Positions 61,185-64,000 of a DNA stretch of 64,000 nt are shown here, piece after piece. This stretch comes from Corynebacterium phocae (GTDB taxonomy: Bacteria; Actinomycetota; Actinomycetes; Mycobacteriales; Mycobacteriaceae), in assembly GCF_008693075.1 (NCBI RefSeq), contig NZ_VXKJ01000043.1, positions 124,001 to 188,000 of the forward strand. Reading direction: 5' to 3'. The notes beneath the pieces were generated by a model. The model searched no databases. It was not told the origin of the DNA and saw nothing but the letters and a program-made list of their open reading frames with translations. Position numbers and translations under genes: made by a program. Position 1 is the first letter of the stretch. Each line of letters opens with the position of its first letter.

Positions 61185-64000
61185 CTACTGGCCTTCCTTT
61201 CCCTCATAATCGGCCACGTTTCCGGCGGTATTGTCTTGGCCGGTGTTATCCTGCCCGCTCTCCCCCGGCTCCGGGGCCAGGGTGAAAGAGTCATCAACGT
61301 CAAGCAGCTTGTTGCCCGAATCCAGGGTCAGCTGCGCGCGCCGTTGGTACTCGCGCATGAGCTCCAGGCGCGCTTGCCCGCGCGGGCGCCGTCCCGGAAT
61401 AATGTCGCAAGCAGAGACCTTGGAGTTCTGGATGAACACGTTGGGTTCCAGGGTCAATCCCAGCAGGTCGTTGACGCCGTCCCCGGCAACGGGCGCGGTT
61501 TCCGACTCCCCGTAGTGGTACGGGATACCAATCTGGTGAAAGTCTTTGCCGTTGATGGTCAGCTTCTCAATGCGCCCGGACACCAGGACTTGGGCCTCGA
61601 TCACGCCGCGCGGGGAGATGATGGTGGCCCACTGCCCGTTTTCTAACCCGCGCAGCTGTGCGAGCTCGCGGGAGACCTCACAGAACAACCCCGGTTGCAG
61701 CTCCGCCAGAAACGGCAGGCGCCTGGACATGGCACCGGAGGTGTACATCTCCGTCAAACGGTAAGTAGAAAATGTAAACGGGTAGACGTCCGCTCCCGGT
61801 TCCCCCGGAGCGGGGGCGGAAAGGTTGTCCGGGCGCTTGATGGACAGACGCGTAGGCGACTGTTGCTGCTTGTAGAGCTGGTTTTCCACCGGGGACTCAT
61901 GCGGCTCGTAGTGAGTGGGCAGCGGGCCGTCGGATAGCCCTGCGGGCGCGTAGAGCCATCCTTTTCCGTCCGATTGCATGATAAACGGGTCAATCCCGTC
62001 CAGGGAATCCGGACCCACCGCGTCCACTTTAGCCCTGTAATCAGGGGCCTTTGTCACTGGGAAGTCCGGAACGTCTTGACCTGTCCACCGCCCGGCTTCT
62101 GCGTCCCACCAGATGTACTTCTTGCGCTCGGACCACGGGGTGCCATCCGGCTTGGCCGATGCCCGGTTGTACAAGATCCGCCGGTTGGCCGGCCACACCC
62201 AGCCCCACTCATCAGCAGAGCCGGGCTTCTTGGTGGCCGCGTGGTTGATTCCACCCGCGAACACGCCGGTGTAAATCCAGCAACCGCCCATCGTGGAACC
62301 GTCCGCCTTCATCTCCGTGAAGGAAGATAGCAGCTGGCCCTTCTTGGGGCCTTCTAGGTGGTAGCCGTTGATTTCCCGCAGGATGTCCTCGGAGTCCGGG
62401 TCACCGTGCTCATCAACCGCATAATCCCACGTCATTGCCTGAATAGGCTTGTCGCGAGGGTCATCAGAATCTGCTAGCCGGGCCTTAATCCTTTTGCCTA
62501 GCTCGTAGAAGAACCAGGCTTCACTGGTGGCGTCCTCCGGCGGATTGAGCGCCTGGAAGCGCCACTGCAACATGCGCTGGGTTTGGGTAAACGTCCCGGC
62601 CTTTTCCACATGGGTGGCCGCCGGCATGAGGAATACCTCGGTGCCAATGTCTTCGGTCTTAAGCTCCCCACTGCGAACCTCCGGGGAGTCATACCAGAAA
62701 GACGCGGTCTCAATTTCTTGGAAGTCCCGGACTACCAACCATTTCAAGGCGGCCAGTCCGCGACGCTGCATCCCGCCGTTGGACTGCGCCACCGCCGGGT
62801 TTTGCCCGAAAACAATGTAGCCTTCCACATCCCCTTCTAACATCCCCAGGAGAGTTTCGTAGGTGGAGTGTGAGCCGTTGATGCGCGGCATCAGGTCCAG
62901 ACCCCAGTTGTTAACCGGCTGGGCGGCGTCCCCGAAGTAGGCCTTCATCAGCGACACCGCGTAGGCTTCACCAATTTGCCAGAACCCCTTCTGATCTTCC
63001 TTGCGGAAGGAGTCTAGGTACTCTTTCCACGTCTGCGTGAGCACGTGCGGCATGGGCAGGTAGCCCGGCAAGGAGTTAAACAGCGTGGGAATATCCGTGG
63101 AACCCTGAATGGAAGCGTGCCCGCGCAAGGCCATGATCCCGGACCCGGGCCTGCCAATATTGCCCATCAGCAGCTGCAAGATAGCCAAGCTGCGGATGAA
63201 CTGCACGCCCATGGTGTGCTGCGTAAAGCCCAAAGCATAAGCAAAGCACGTGGTGCGCTCGGGGTTAGAGTTCTCCGCAACGGAACGCGCCAGGTACTCA
63301 AAATCCTCCTGGGAGATACCGCACATCTCCTCCACCATCTCCGGGGTGTACCGGGAATAGTGGCGGCGCAGCACCTGGAACACGCAGTTTGGGTCCTGTA
63401 GCGTGGGGTCTTTTTCCACGTTCCAGGAAGAGCCCTCCGGCTTCTGGACAAACTGCCAGGAATCCGTGACGTACTTGCCGGTCTCCGGGTTGTAGCCAGA
63501 AAACAGCCCACCTAAGTCCTCCGCGTCCCTAAAGTCCGGGGAGATGATATGGGCCGCGTTGGTGTAGTTGACCACGTAATCGTGGAAGTACAGGTCATTG
63601 TCAATCATGTACTTAATCAACGCACCAAACAGCACGATGTCTGTGCCGCCGCGAATGGCGATGTGCCGGTTGGCCGAAGCGGAGGTACGCGTGTAACGGG
63701 GGTCCACGTGGATTATCCGCGCGCCCCGCTTTTTCGCCTCCACAACCCACTGGAAACCCACCGGGTGGCACTCAGCCATGTTGGAGCCCTGGATGACAAT
63801 CAAGTCAGCATTAGCCATATCCTGCAACGGCTGGGTGGCACCGCCGCGGCCAAACGAAGTTCCCAAACTGGGAACGGTGGCGGAGTGTCATATACGCGCC
63901 TGATTTTCCACCTGTATAGCACCCGTGGCGGTAAACAGCTTCTTAATGAGGTAATTTTCCTCATTGTCCAACGTTGCCCCGCCCAGGCCCGCAACGCCCA
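61185..64000 (-). CDS. fdhA: Selenocysteine-containing formate dehydrogenase FdhA (5' end beyond window)
   Basis: Molybdopterin-type formate dehydrogenase large subunit. Read from the window edge, the frame gives GVAGLGGATLDNEENYLIKK, then LFTATGAIQVENQARI, a TGA at 63890-63888, then HSATVPSLGTSFGRGG. The TGA stands at the conserved Sec of FdhG-type enzymes (Sec-His), so it encodes selenocysteine and the gene is not broken. Further support: GSNMAECHPVGFQW, HVDPRYTRTSASANRH, GHASIQGSTDIPT and the downstream hairpin described separately. It runs to a TAG at 61187-61185. About 900 residues follow the Sec; the N-terminal domain with the 4Fe-4S cluster and any twin-arginine signal lies outside the window. 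fdhB follows directly. Confidence 0.95.
63851..63890 (-). promoter_or_regulatory. Bacterial SECIS hairpin at the fdhA UGA
   Basis: On the minus strand, counting U of UGA as 1: apical stem GUUCCC (16-21), loop AGUUU (22-26), GGGAAC (27-32), i.e. 63875-63859. G23 and U24 occupy the loop positions that SelB needs in the E. coli fdhF SECIS, and U17 is also present. A CCGCC/GGCGG pairing (nt 8-12 with 46-50) can extend it. Confidence 0.85.

Noticed and set aside
61185..63866. fdhA as a truncated pseudogene starting at 63866
   Set aside because: The sequence above continues in frame with conserved FdhA residues; the only interruption is a UGA at the known Sec site, with SECIS and full sel machinery nearby.

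Overview
The window is high-GC actinobacterial chromosome, most likely from a Corynebacterium. Pointers are a fused E2o-E1o 2-oxoglutarate dehydrogenase (odhA/kgd), mycothiol synthesis (mshB), an LpqW-type lipoprotein, GpgS, a DUF3117 protein, sigE with its anti-sigma factor beside tatB and mrp, divergent glgC/glgA, and a dapD/dapE/dapC neighbourhood ordered as in corynebacteria and mycobacteria. The species cannot be named from sequence alone.

Layout. 1-8 kb: 3' part of a proline symporter, an exported HNH nuclease, small membrane proteins, a DeaD-type RNA helicase and two unrecognised genes. 8-15 kb: a complete histidine utilisation cluster (hutI, hutU, hutH, IclR regulator hutR, hutG) with one probable HutR operator. 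15-21.5 kb: MFS exporter, an ECF-like membrane protein, an acidic protein, a carboxylesterase and unknowns; a LexA-like box sits in the divergent promoter at 16.17 kb. 21.7-30.5 kb: odhA, a solute-binding lipoprotein, mrp, tatB, cseE, sigE and a methyltransferase. 30.5-38.5 kb: glgC and glgA with a translationally coupled GH32-like protein that has lost its catalytic motifs, then rlmA, a DUF3117 gene, a DivIVA-domain protein, gpgS, folP2 and a LOG protein. 38.5-51.5 kb: lysine/diaminopimelate genes dapE, dapD and dapC with two paralogous amino-acid permeases, gtrA, a pseudouridine synthase, a ferredoxin, mshB, lpqW and typA. 51.7-54.8 kb: exported protein, DUF402 and DUF808 proteins and an unknown.

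54.8-64 kb holds the standout system: a compact selenocysteine locus. selB, selA, the tRNA-Sec gene selC (anticodon UCA) and selD lie next to a formate dehydrogenase operon fdhA-fdhB-nrfD. The fdhA reading frame is interrupted by an in-frame TGA at 63888-63890, exactly where formate dehydrogenases carry selenocysteine (Ile-Sec-His). It is followed at once by a hairpin whose loop puts G and U at the positions (23 and 24, counted from the U of UGA) needed for SelB binding in E. coli. An automatic call starting downstream of the TGA would miss this. The gene runs off the right edge of the window.

Two other patterns recur. Several genes have a corynebacterial -10 box 6-9 nt before the start codon and no good Shine-Dalgarno, so they are probably leaderless. 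At four gene ends there are short tandem duplications (15-19 bp units) that copy the stop-codon region.
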